In this document: positions 24,501 to 34,459 of the stretch, one piece after another
Layout of the letters: every line of letters begins with the position of its first letter
Numbering within the stretch: position 1 is the stretch's first letter
Program-made: the position numbers and the translations under genes
NCBI GenBank assembly: GCA_026261815.1
Contig: JAMPIT010000687.1
Coordinates: 372,001 to 436,000 of the forward strand
Length of the DNA stretch: 64,000 nt
Reading direction: 5' to 3'
From: Monarcha castaneiventris obscurior
Taxonomy: Eukaryota > Chordata > Aves > Passeriformes > Monarchidae
Notes under the pieces: model-generated
The model's input: only the letters and a program-made list of their open reading frames with translations
Database searches by the model: none
What the model was told of the DNA's origin: nothing

Positions 24501-26849
24501 CCAGGGTGGATTTTCCTGCCCACGAAGCCATTGCAGGAGCTGGGAAGGCAAACACGAACTGCCACGACCCCAAACCCCAGCGGTGACCCCGAGCACCTCA
24601 CGGCTTGGCCCCAAAACCCAAAATAAACCCTTGCTGCTGGCACAGCCACGGGGAGAAGGAGGTGGCTGAGTTGTTTGTGAGGGTGGGGAAGGGATGAGGG
24701 GGCATAGAAGGGCGAAGACCTCGATGCAATCCCAGATATTTTGTTTGTAGGATTGGGTGATTGCTCCGCAGGGATACTCAGCCTACTACTGCGAGGGGGA
24801 GTGCGCCTTCCCGCTGGACTCCTGCATGAACGCCACCAACCACGCCATCCTGCAGTCCCTGGTCAGTGCAGCCCACGCTGGGGGGGCCTTCGGGGTCCTG
24901 GGGAGCCCTCAGAGCCCGGAGGGACCCGGGGAGAGCTGGGATTTTGGGATGAGCACGGCTGGGTTTGAGGGTGTTTGGGTGGGGAGGTGCAGTGGGGTCT
25001 CTGATTTAAATGAGGCGTTAGAGGGGGTAATGCACAGCTGGGTGGGGGATGCACATCTGGGTGGGGGATGCACATCTGGGTGGGGGATGCACAGCTGGGT
25101 GGGGATGCACATCTGGATGGGGTGAACATCTGGATGGGGGATGCACATCTGGGTGGGGGATGCACATCTGGGTGGGTTCATGCACATCTGGGTGGGGGAT
25201 GCACATTTGGATGGGTTCATGCCCATCTGGGTGTGTTCATGCACATCTGGATGGGTTCATGCCCATCTGGGTGTGTTCATGCACATCTGGATGGCTGCTC
25301 ACAGCCCAGCCCCACCACAGGCCCTCACGGGAGGTTCCAATATGGAATTTCAAGGCATTCAGGGAGGGATGGCAGTGAGGGCACCCGGGTCAGCAGCTCT
25401 GCCCCCTCAGCCTGAGCCAGAGGGGTGCAACAGCTGGATTTGGTAATCCCAGAGCTCCCTCAGATCTCGGTTTTCCTGGCTGACCCCTTCCTGCTGCAGT
25501 TTCGCAGCAGCCGGGGCAAAAGCGAGGATTTCTGGCAGGCTCAGGGTCCCTCTCCCCTGGCAGGGAGCAGGGACAGGCCCAGGGCACAGCAGAGCCCTCC
25601 TGCTCTTCCCAAAAAGGCTCTGTGTCACCCCTGCACCCTCCTCTCGTGCCGTGCCCGAGGGTTTATCCACAGCCCCGGCACCCAAACGTTGGGCTCAGCA
25701 TATTCCGGAGCAAGCAAGCTTTAATGCCTCATTTATTTTTCTTTTTAATTTTTTTTTTCCCCCCCCAAACCCACCCCACATCCCAGCCAGCGCTTTAATT
25801 TCTGGAATTTCCTGCCCTGTGAGTGTTGGTTTCCCCAATGGCAGAGCCACCCCGGCTCCGGTGCTCGCGGTTAATTACAGGGAGCGCCGAGCCTTTGAAG
25901 GTGTCGCCGGGCTGGGTTGAATTCTGACATCCACGCAGCTTCCAGGACCCATCCGGGGGCTGGGAACCATCCTGGCAGCGGCAGGGAGGGGCCCTTTTTC
26001 CCCCCATCCTACACCCACCCCTAAACCCCTAAACCCAGCGCTGTTCCCAAAACGGGCAGGATGTGAATCACCTGGATGCGGCTCTTCTGGGAAGCGCCAG
26101 GGCAAAAAGGCGGCTGCGGAGCAGTGCCAGCCGCAGGCTGAGCTGCAAATAGCAGGGTTGGACAGCAAAAACACCGGATTTCCGAGCTGGGAGAGCTCGG
26201 CCGCCCCTGCCATAAATGAGTCGCACATGTCGGGGGAAGGCTCCGTGCGCCCGGCGGCCTCCGAGGCTCCCTCCTGCAGGAAAAACACCGGGATGCGGCG
26301 TGTCCCGGGCAGGGAAAATCCATCCGAAAGCGGAGGGGTGTCCGCAGAGGTGTTGCGGGCTTTGGGTTTTAAATTTGGGGTGGAGAATCTCCGTTGGAAC
26401 AACACCCAGTGCCCCCCGCCCACAGCGAGCCTGACCCGCGCTGCCCTGATTTATGGGGCTTTTTTTTTTTGGTTGTTTGTCTATTTAAAGGGCCCTGAAA
26501 TCCCAAATTAACGTGGTGCCGTGAGCCCTGATCCAACACAAACCGCAGCAGGGACTGCCTGGAGTTTAGAATAAATATTTTTGCAAAAAGATGGAAATAA
26601 TCCCCCCATTCACCCGGGGGTTTTTGGTCGGTTCGAGGCTCTCGTTGCCGCCTTGGAGCCAAATTTGCCGGCGCTGACGGGGCTCCATCCATCCCCCAGG
26701 TCCACCTGATGAAGCCAGAGGCCGTGCCCAAGGCGTGCTGTGCCCCCACCAAGCTCAGTGCCACCTCTGTCCTCTACTACGACAGCAACAACAACGTCAT
26801 CCTCAAAAAGCATCGGAACATGGTGGTGAAATCCTGCGGCTGCCACTGA
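15099..26849 (+). CDS. BMP8: BMP8, complete seven-exon TGF-beta-superfamily ligand
   Basis: Secreted bone morphogenetic protein precursor. Exons: 15099-15507, 21294-21486, 22870-23018, 23583-23777, 24343-24422, 24751-24861 and 26700-26849 (TGA 26847-26849), totalling 428 codons in phase; seven exons match the BMP5/6/7/8 group. The N-terminus has a hydrophobic signal segment ([18 protein letters not shown]). The prodomain carries an acidic GAG-repeat-encoded tract near residue 92 and an NSS glycosylation site. RVTR before [14 protein letters not shown] is the likely furin-type cleavage site, giving a mature ligand of about 139 residues. The cystine-knot cysteines are visible in [19 protein letters not shown] and SCGCH; NATNH is a glycosylation site. 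An extra cysteine in [10 protein letters not shown] separates it from BMP7, which has tyrosine there in my recollection. Whether it corresponds to mammalian BMP8A or BMP8B is not meaningful if it predates that duplication. Confidence 0.95.
15520..15800. repeat. GC-rich imperfect duplication at the start of BMP8 intron 1
   Basis: The phrase GGGGCGTGCGGGCAGGATCC occurs at about 15605 and again at about 15705, each embedded in similar GGGGCACCGGG-type sequence. This gives a roughly 100-base imperfect duplication just after the exon 1 donor at 15508. Confidence 0.65.
17201..17251. promoter_or_regulatory. Nested dyad of POU-octamer and homeodomain-type motifs in BMP8 intron 1
   Basis: Outer arms CATTTGCATG (17201-17210) and CATGCAAATG (17242-17251) are perfect reverse complements and each contains the octamer ATTTGCAT/ATGCAAAT. 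Between them, ATAATTG (17212-17218) and CAATTAT (17225-17231) are a second perfect pair around GCTGCG. These are established POU and homeodomain core motifs. The enhancer role is inferred. Confidence 0.45.
17456..17546. repeat. (ATCCC)n pentanucleotide microsatellite
   Basis: About 18 uninterrupted ATCCC units in BMP8 intron 1. The complementary strand (GGGAT)n reads as artefactual GWDGM repeats. Lack of interruptions suggests high length polymorphism. Confidence 0.97.
17832..17895 (+). mobile_element. CR1 LINE 3'-end fragment
   Basis: GGTTGGAATCAGATGATCTTTAAGG followed by CCTTCCAGCCCAACC matches the well-known 3' terminus of avian CR1 elements, lacking the terminal ATTCTATG repeats. Very short and 5'-truncated, inside BMP8 intron 1. 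Confidence 0.75.
20340..20660. other. AT-rich non-repetitive block in BMP8 intron 1
   Basis: A 320-base AT-rich island with TTTAATCATAAACTTTAATTACT-like homeodomain-type words, flanked by GC-rich intron and by A-rich simple sequence (20165-20240). No repeat family or open frame is recognised. Possible conserved noncoding element. Confidence 0.3.
21495..22545. repeat. About 1-kb GGGAAT/GGGAGT hexanucleotide-type repeat filling BMP8 intron 2
   Basis: Nearly the whole intron between exons ending 21486 and starting 22870 is made of GGGAATG, GAATGGGAGTG and GATGATG words, with pure (GGGAAT)n at about 21675-21735. The transcript strand is purine-rich and carries many GGG runs. All long frames through it on the other strand (HSHSHS, PIPIPI) are repeat artefacts. 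Confidence 0.95.
25025..25300. repeat. Minisatellite of GATGCACATCTGGGTGGG units in BMP8 intron 6
   Basis: About fifteen copies of an 18- to 20-base unit. The last part changes to a TTCATGCACATCTGGATGGG-type higher-order pattern of about 36 bases, suggesting expansion in steps. Confidence 0.92.
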
Positions 26850-26855
26850 TGGACG

Positions 26856-27558
26856 GGTCCCTGAGTGTCCCATTCCCACCCCTGTGTGTCCCATTCCCAT
26901 CTCTGAGTGCCCCATTCCCACCCCTGAGTGTCCCATTCCCACCTCTGAGTGTCCCATTCCCACCCCTGAGTGTCCCATTCCCACCCCCGGATGTCCCATT
27001 CCCACCCCTGAGTGCCCCATTCCCACCCTGGATGTCCCATTCCCACCCTGAGTGTTTCATTCCCACCCCTGGGTGCCCCATTCCCACCTCTGAGTGTCCC
27101 ATTCCCACCTCTGAGTGTCCCATTCCCACCCCTGGATGTCCCATTCCCACCTCTGAGTGTCCCATTCCCACTTCTGAGTGTCCCATTCCCACCCTGGTGT
27201 CCCATTCCCACCCCTGGGTGCCCCATTCCCACCCCTGGGTGCCCCATTCCCACCCCTGGGTGTCCCATTCCCACCTCTGAGTGTCCCATTCCCACCCCTG
27301 GGTGTCCCATTCCCACCTCTGAGTGTCCCATTCCCACTTCTGAGTGTCCCATTCTCACCCCTGGATGTCCCATTCCCACCTCTGAGTGTCCCATTCCCAC
27401 CTCTGGGTGTCCCATTCCCACCTCTGAGTGTCCCATTCCCACTTCTGAGTGTCCCATTCTCACCCCTGGATGTCCCATTCCCACTTCTGAGTGTCCCATT
27501 CCCACCCCGGGTGTCCCATTCCCACCCCTGGGTGCCCCATTCCCACCCCTTTCCCACC
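26856..27558. repeat. About 22-bp minisatellite immediately after the BMP8 stop codon
   Basis: More than thirty copies of TGTCCCATTCCCACCCCTGAG begin within ten bases of the stop codon (26849), so the array probably forms most of the BMP8 3'UTR. Variants alternate CCCTG and TCTG, and several blocks of three to four units recur as a higher-order repeat (for example about 27335-27430). Confidence 0.95.
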
Positions 27559-27633
27559 AGAGCAAGTTGCCCCTGGGTTTCTGTTCCATGCATGGAAGAG
27601 GAGCTTTGGGGGCTGCATCAGAGCAAAATCCAT

Positions 27634-27636
27634 CAC

Positions 27637-27699
<63 letters not shown>

Positions 27700-27790
27700 C
27701 ATCATTATTTAATCTTATATTATTATAATATTATAATAATAATTATAATAATAATGAAAGTAATAATAATAATAATAGTAATAAATAAAA
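27634..27790. repeat. (ATT)n microsatellite and AT-rich tail with AATAAA, possible BMP8 3' end
   Basis: About 23 ATT units (27637-27705) are followed by TAATAATAAT-type sequence. Overlapping AATAAA hexamers at 27780-27785 and 27784-27789 are the first canonical poly(A) signals after the BMP8 stop. A transcript end near 27800-27810 is therefore plausible but unproven. Confidence 0.7.
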
Positions 27791-27799
27791 ACCACCAAA

Positions 27800-29670
27800 A
27801 CTGAACCCCTCCCACCCCTTTCTACAAGTGGATGTAAATAATATAAAAACTCCCTTTCTCTTCCCCTGCTTGATGAGACACGGATATATACAAATACAGA
27901 TAAATATATATATATAGGAAAGAGAGGATTTGGGGCTGATTCTGGTTTGTCTGTGACTGATTTGTGCATCCAGGTTGCTCTGGGACTGGAGCTGTTTCTA
28001 GAGCTGTGCCTTTCTCAACTAACCCACCTCTACCCAAGTGCTTTTAATTCCCTTAATGAAAACATCATCAGCCAATTAAGCAGCTGGCTGACGAACCCGC
28101 TCCTGTTTTTACCCAAAGTTCACCAAACTCAGCCAGCTGGAAAAAAAAAAAAATCAAACATCCAACACTGAGCTACGGCGCTGTTATAAAATAAACGCAA
28201 AGTTTGGAAAGTAAACACGGAGTTTCTCTTGCTCTTTGTGTTTTAATGTCACAGCACAACAGGGCTCTGTTTGGAGGACGTTTCGCAATGAAAAAAAAAT
28301 ACTCAGGATTGGCTAAAATTGTACCTATTTGCTCGAAAATGAGCCCTGGTGTGAGTTTTAGGTCAGGCTGTGCCCATCCCGTGGGCTCCCAGCGGGGCTG
28401 GGACCAGTCCTGGGCAGCCTCCCCAGGCTTTTTGCACAATTAAATTATTTATTTGCTCTGGTTTGAAAAGGAAAAGGCCTGTCCTGGTTCTCAGCTTGGA
28501 TACCCGGGGAACCTCGCATCAATAAACAAGTAAAGAACCTGGCACGGGTCAGGGAAAATCCCAATAACTCCAATGAAATAAGGAAGATTTGCTCCCTGTC
28601 CATGCCCAGCTCCCCAAGGAAAGGTCTTGCTTATCTGGGTGTCTAATTCCAGCCAAAATCCAGCTCAGGATGCGATCCTGGCTCTGTGCAGAGAGAACAC
28701 CCAGGCCTTCTACTGACTCTGGACTCTCCCTCTCAGGTCTTGCTGAAGATGCCTGCAAGGGCTGATGTTAAAATTCGGGATTTAAGCAACAAAAAAAAAA
28801 AGGGAGCAAGGAAGGGGAAAGCTGGGCTGGATTTTGTCTGTCAGGAATCAGATCCTTGTGTCTCACCTTGTCCCAGTTTCAGGACAATGCACAACCCCCA
28901 GCCACGCTGGAACAGCAGGAAAAAAACCCCAACCCTGATGGAAAAGCAACACCCCTGACTCGTGAGGGGCTGGGAAAACCAGGAATCCCCAATGGCACGA
29001 GCTCTTCCAAGCAAACAAACCCCCAAAATCCCAGCATCAGATCTTCCTCTCCCCCTCAGCAGCCTCGTCCCTCCTGCACAAGCTCAGAACCACCCATCCC
29101 TTCCATCATTTCACAGGAAACCCCAAATCCATCATTTCCCACCCATGTGGGAAATGCAAAAACCAAAGCTAGGGCTGCCCAGCACAGGAGCCATAAATCC
29201 ACGTGGTTTTTCCCACTCTGCAAGCTGGAGTTGGGAAATCCTTTCCTTCAGCCTCATCACTCCGCGTTTTTCTCCTCTCCATCGCCCGAAGGGCTCCTTC
29301 ATTCCCTGCTGTTCCTTGTCCTGACCATTTTCTCCAGCTCACGCATCCCGGGAAACGCCCTCCCTGTGGGATGGGGATGGAGCTGGACCGGGCTTCCCAG
29401 CAGGAGAGGCTCCAGCCAGGAACCTGCCTCCCTCTGCTGCTGGAAAAGGACACTACAAAGCCAGAGACGTGCCAAAAACGCCTCCACGAGATACAGCAGT
29501 GGAACAAACACAAGATTCAGCTCTGCTCTTCCTCCCCTGGCACAGGTACCTTCCCCTAGAGCCAGGATTTAGGCACGGGATTAATGAAGATGAGGCCAAG
29601 TGCAAAATAAAACCCATCTTTGCTCAAAGACCAGCCTCCAATAGAGAGAATTCAGCAGCCAGGCCCCTCA
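27800..29670. other. Convergent intergenic region between BMP8 and PPIE
   Basis: I see no supported gene here. It contains short AT runs (27890-27920), an AATAAA at about 28186 on + and scattered GC-rich sequence. No frame shows a recognisable domain. Confidence 0.6.
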
Positions 29671-29687
29671 GTATTTTTAAAACCAGC

Positions 29688-29693
29688 TTTTAT
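29688..29693 (-). promoter_or_regulatory. PPIE: PPIE poly(A) signal
   Basis: AATAAA on the - strand, about 250 bases beyond the PPIE stop codon (29944-29946). It would give a compact 3'UTR, as expected for a short housekeeping gene. Confidence 0.7.
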
Positions 29694-29943
29694 TTTTACC
29701 AAATATACATTTTTCTCCAGAACACGGCAGCAGGACCAGCCCGGCCCTGCTCGGGCAGCGCTGGCTGGGAAGCGACTGACCCCAGGAAGGATAAATCCTG
29801 CCCACAGGAACCTTGGCAGGGGAATTCCCATGGAAGCTGTGGGATGGGCACTGCTGGGGAGTCCCTGGGGTGTCCCATCCCTGCTGTTTCCCCGTCCCTC
29901 CTGGCCGGGCTCCCTCCATCCATCCCCTCCACGTGCCGAGTGC

Positions 29944-32900
29944 TCACGGGCACTCCCCGCAGTCCGAGATGATCACCTTCTGCTTTGGCTTCCCATCTTT
30001 GGTGCCCTGAGCCTTGGGAGGAAAGAGCAGCAGGAATTGCAGGCACGAAATCCTCGGGGCAGGAAGGCTGAGCAGCCCCCAGATCAGCCCTCACCCACCT
30101 CGATCTCCCGCACCACGTCCATGCCCTCCGTCACCTCCCCGAACACCACGTGCTTCCCGTCCAGCCAGTCTGTTTTGTCACAGGTGATGAAGAACTGGGA
30201 GCCGTTGGTGTTTGGGCCCGAGTTGGCCATGGACACCATCCCTGGGGTCAGAGAGCGCAGAGTTAGGGCCGAGCACAGCAGCTGCTGCTTCAGCCCGGCC
30301 CCATTCCCACACCCTGGGAAACACTGCTGGATTCAGGGGAGCTGCTGGGTATCAAAACCCACAGGAACTCCTGGAAATCAATTATGGTGAGAAACACTCC
30401 AAAGTGTGAAAGGTGCTCAGCTGTTTTTAGCTGCAAAGCTGCTTGGAAGGAGATGAACCTGCTCGATTGCTCCCGATTTTCACAGCCATGCTGTGACATT
30501 CCTCGCTCAAAATCCAGCAGGAATAGCAGCTTTGAAATTGTTTTTCCTTTGTGTAATACTGCAAATAAAGTGGGTGGAGAGGGAACGATGCATTTCTGCT
30601 CGGTGAGACACGAGGGTCTGAATGCAGCAGAAGGATCTGGCCAATGCCGATTACAATAATTATAATTAATTATAATTCAGGGCTGCCGCTACCAACGTGG
30701 CCAAAACAGCCCAAATGTAGCCCCTAGGTGATGCTGAGCCATTTTCTCTTCCAACCCCTGCCTGGAGATGGCTTTACCTGGCCCCGTGTGCTTGAGGATG
30801 AAGTTTTCATCATCGAACTTCTTCCCGTAGATGGATTTGCCGCCGGTGCCGTTGTGATTGGTGAAGTCCCCAGCCTGGCACATGAACTGGGGGATGATGC
30901 GGTGGAAGCTGCTGCCTTTGAAGCCAAATCCTTTCTCGTGGGTGCAGAGGCAGCGGAAATTCTCTGTGTGGGGGGCAAAAGGGGAGGGGAGGTGAGAGCT
31001 GTGCCAGCCCCGGGGGTCACCGGGAGGAGAGCTGAGAGCTGTGCCAGCCCCGGGGGTCACCAGGATGGGAGGTGAGAGCTGTGCCAGCCCCAGGGGTCAC
31101 CGGGATGGGAGGTGAGAGCTGTGCCAGCCCCGGGGGTCACCAGGATGGGAGGTGAGAGCTGTGCCAGCCCCAGGGGTCACCGGGATGGGAGGTGAGAGCT
31201 GTGCCAGCCCCGGGGGTCACCAGGAGGAGAGGTGAGAGCTGTGCCACCCCAGGGGTCACCAGGAGGAGAGGTGAGAGCTGTAGCACCCCAGGGGTCACCA
31301 GGAGGAGAGGTGAGAGCTGTAGCACCCCAGGGGTCACCAGGAGGAGAGGTGAGAGCTGTGCCACCCCAGGGGTCACCAGGAGGAGAGGTGAGAGCTGTGC
31401 CAGCCCCAGGGGTCACCAGGAGGAGAGGTGAGAGCTGTGCCAGCCCAGGGGTCACCAGGAGGAGAGGTGAGAGCTGTAGCACCCCAGGGGTCACCAGGAG
31501 GAGAGGTGAGAGCTGTGCCAGCCCAGGGGTCACCAGGAGGAGAGGTGAGAGCTGTGCCAGCCCAGGGGTCACCAGGAGGAGAGGTGAGAGCTGTGCCAGC
31601 CCCGGGGGTCTCAAGGAGGGGAGGCTGAGCCTTGTCCTCACCTGCAGTCATGGGCACCACGTCGGAGCGCAGGAGGATCCGCAGGCGCCCCGCGGGTTTG
31701 TTCCCGATCTTGATGTCCATGTAAACCTGGGGGTTGACCCGGGATTTCTTGGCAGGAGGCTCATCCTGGGCAGGAAAAGAAAGAAAAGCAGAACTGAGGT
31801 GATGTTTCCTTGCTCTGCCTCCAGCCTTGTGCTCCCATCCTTTGGGATAGCAGGGATACGGATGGCTCCAGATGTTTTTCCTACCTCCTGAGCCTCTGCT
31901 TTGGGGGCCTCTGCTCCTCCCTCCTCCTTGTTCTCCTCCAAAGTCTTCCCTGAAAACTTCTTCAGCCACTCGTCATCTGACCAGACTGTGGCCACAAAGG
32001 GAAAGGTCAGGAACTGCCCCAAAAAGCCACACCTCAGCTCATGCACGGAGCTCTGAGCGTCCCAAGGGATGTTCCACCCCTGCCAGGCCCCGGCTCACCA
32101 GGCCTGGATGATCCTTCTTTAATCCGCATGGGTTTGGCCAGGTTCACACGGATTGTCCTGCCAAAGAGCTCGGACTCGTTCTGCAGAGGGGGGAAAAGCA
32201 CAGCAAAGCCCACCAAAAGGTATAAAGCCACCCCAAAGCCCTGCAGAGCTCAGGGGACGGGGTTTGTGCTCTCTCTGCAGCCCACAGGGCAGCAAAGCTG
32301 CACATCCCCCTGGAACAGGGAGCAGGAGTGGGAACAGGGCCCGTACCATGTTGTCAATAGCTGCTGCTGCATCCTGCCAAAAAATCCAAATAAAATCATT
32401 TTTAGAATTTCCCCTCAAGGCCCAGCATAGCCATGCCCCAGCATCTCATTATAAACACGACTGCCAGGTTTTCCTAAGCCTCCTCTATCCCAGGGATGCA
32501 AGAACGGATGGGTTTTGTAAAAGCCATATCCAAACCCCATTCCATGTGGGTCTCATCTTCCAACAACCCAGAAAACCCCTCGTATTTCAGGTGCTTTTTA
32601 TTGCTGCCACGAGCATTTAGGAGATGGGGAGAGATTTGTGTACCAAGCCCAGGACAGATGATAAGAGGACAAATACGTGACAGCCCGTGGTGGCCGTGAA
32701 GCCAAGAAACCCACCCAGGGGCGGCAGCAGGGGAGCACTTTGGGTTGGAAACGGCAAAAGCGGGAACTTCAGCCCAAAAGAAAATGGGAAAAGCGGGAAC
32801 TTCAGCCCGAAAGAAAATGGGAAAAGCGGGAACTTCAGCCCAAAAGAAAATGGGAAAAGCGGGAACTTGAGCCCGAAAGAAAATGGGAAAAGCGGCAACT

Positions 32901-33712
32901 TCAGCCCGAAAGAAAATGGGAAAAGCGGGAACTTCAGCCCAAAAGAAAATGGGAAAAGCGGGAACTTCAGCCCAAAAGAAAATGGGAAAAGCGGCAACTT
33001 CAGCCCGAAAGAAAATGGGAAAAGCGGGAACTTCAGCCCAAAAGAAAATGGGAAAAGCGGGAACTTCAGCCCAAAAAAAAAATGGGAAAAGCGGCAACTT
33101 GAGCCCAAAAAAAAATGGGAAAAGCGGGAACTTGAGCCCAAAAGAAAATGGGAAAAGCGCCAACTTGAGCCCAAAAGAAAATGGGAAAAGCAGGAACTTG
33201 GAGGACCACAACACCTTAACGCCGCGGCGGGGAACACGCACCCAATTCCACGGACCGTCTCCAGCGGGAAGAGAATCCATCCCAAAACCCCAAAGGGGGG
33301 GCAAAACCCCAAAAACATCTCAAGTTCCTCACCTCTGCTAGCTCAAACTCCACGAAGGCGAATCCGCGGTGCTTCTCTGGAGGGATGCGAACGAGGGGTC
33401 AGGGGCAGCGCGGACACACGGAGTGGGGGGGTCCCAATCCCGGGAAAGCCGCTCCCACCCGCACCCCCGGGGCCGCACCGGTCTCGTAATCCAGCGGGAT
33501 CTGGATGTCGGTGATGTCTCCGAAGGGGATGAAGGCGGCGTGCAAAACCTTCTCGTCCACCTCTTCGGCCAGCCCGCCTGCGGGGGGGGGGGGGGTGGTG
33601 TCAGTGGTCAGTGGGGCATCACCGGACACCTCGGGGGTCCCTCGGGGGTCCCTCGGGGGTGCCCCCAGCCCCGGCACTCACCCACGTACAGCACCCTCTT
33701 GGTGGCCGCCAT
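29944..33712 (-). CDS. PPIE: PPIE, peptidyl-prolyl isomerase E (cyclophilin E / Cyp33), complete
   Basis: Nuclear, spliceosome-associated protein with an RNA-recognition motif and a cyclophilin isomerase domain. Exons from the start: 33682-33712, 33479-33577, 33333-33376, 32347-32373, 32099-32180, 31885-31985, 31642-31765, 30778-30963, 30099-30241 and 29944-30012. They join to 301 codons, the length I recall for the human protein. ATG is in a GCC-rich context and begins [12 protein letters not shown] (RNP2 at YVGGL; RNP1 at [10 protein letters not shown]). The cyclophilin domain runs from about 140 to the end: Arg191 in FHRIIP, GSQFF at 245-249 and Trp257-His262 in WLDGKH correspond to the CypA catalytic and cyclosporin-pocket residues. 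Exon 4 is only 27 nt. Residue 200 is Ala in FMCQAGDF, where most cyclophilins have Gly. The C-terminus is DCGECP. Same strand as PABPC4, convergent with BMP8. Confidence 0.96.
30983..31620. repeat. 39/40-bp minisatellite in PPIE intron 7
   Basis: About sixteen copies of a unit containing GGTGAGAGCTGTGCCAGCCC and GGGGTCACCAGGAGGAGA fill almost the whole intron between the coding exons at 30778-30963 and 31642-31765. Unit length switches between 39 and 40 bases. In the transcribed (-) orientation each unit contains a CACAG acceptor-like word followed 18 bases later by a GTGACC donor-like word. Confidence 0.95.
32756..33205. repeat. 33-bp minisatellite in PPIE intron 3
   Basis: Thirteen copies of a 33-base unit (GGGAAAAGCGGGAACTTCAG then CCCAAAAGAAAAT). 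The period is a multiple of three and most reading frames lack stops, so long repeat ORFs appear on both strands. The splice sites of PPIE skip the array, so it is intronic. Confidence 0.96.
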
Positions 33713-34020
33713 CGCGCCCCGGTGCCCCGGAACGGCTCGGCTCGGCCCGCCCCGGAACGGCGGCAGCGCCCCGCCCTCGGCCGGGCATGGGGATAAAAAC
33801 ATATAAATAAAAATCCCAGCCCTTTCTGCAACCCCGGGTCCATCCAGGCTTTGCTAAAGCCTCGCAGCTGCAGCCCGGAGAAGGTGGTGGAGCTGCGAGT
33901 GCGGAGGTTTTTCCTCCGTGATTCTGCCTTTGCCCTGAAGAAAGCTTTGTCACCCGAAATAAGCGTGCAAAGGGTTTAGCAACTCAGCGCCGCCTTTGGA
34001 GTATAAAATAGCAGCTGTTA
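33713..34020. promoter_or_regulatory. PPIE: GC-rich upstream region of PPIE
   Basis: CpG-rich sequence directly upstream of the PPIE ATG (33720-33790) is the likely promoter. It contains repeated CGGAACGGC and GCTCGGCTCGGC words and no clear TATA box. Beyond about 33800 the composition falls to average. Confidence 0.45.
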
Positions 34021-34021
34021 G

Positions 34022-34455
34022 AAACGAGCTGATCAGTATTATGATTAAGGAGAATTTATTAAGCGCTGGGCGAGCTGAGTTCCGACCTCTGTCGGTTCCA
34101 ATCTCGCTTCGTTCACAATTTTGGCTTCTCTGAGGTGTCTTTTTATACCTTTTTTCTCCTTTGTTAGTTTTATCTTTTCAATACAACAATATGATTTTCC
34201 TGTTGTTATAAATGAGCCAATCAATATTATGATTAAGGAGAATTTGTTAATAATCAAAGTATAAAATTGGGAAAGAGCCACGGAGCAAAGCGACACCGAG
34301 CCAGGCTGGTGCTGGGTGAGCTGAGTTCCGACCTCTCTCGGTTCCAATCTCACTTTGTTCATAAATTTCAGCTTCTCTGAGGTGTCCTTTTATACCTTTT
34401 TTCTTTTTTTTAGCTTTATCTTTTTAATACAACAATATGATTTTCCTGTTTCTTC
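34022..34455 (-). mobile_element. Tandemly duplicated LTR-like element between PPIE and PABPC4
   Basis: Two head-to-tail copies of a sequence beginning near ATTATGATTAAGGAGAATTT (about 34036 and 34226) and ending with AATACAACAATATGATTTTCCTG (about 34179-34201 and 34428-34450). Shared inner blocks include GAGCTGAGTTCCGACCTC and TCGGTTCCAATCTC. The second copy has about 65 extra bases (34246-34312) that the first lacks. On the - strand copy 1 has AATAAA near 34056. The AT-rich character and direct duplication suggest an LTR fragment; no coding part is present. Family unknown to me. Confidence 0.5.
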
Positions 34456-34459
34456 CACC

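Noticed and set aside
15099..26849. BMP7 or BMP5 as the identity of the ligand gene
   Set aside because: The extra cysteine in [10 protein letters not shown], the PKKSNDLP mature N-terminus and the MACF1/PPIE neighbours point to BMP8.
26777..27804. Long repeat-protein frames on both strands after BMP8 and an Ile/Tyr homopolymer frame
   Set aside because: They are artefacts of the 22-bp minisatellite and the (ATT)n microsatellite.
30983..31620. Spacer-like regular array that resembles a CRISPR at first sight
   Set aside because: Units are directly adjacent with no unique spacers, and the context is a vertebrate intron; it is a minisatellite.
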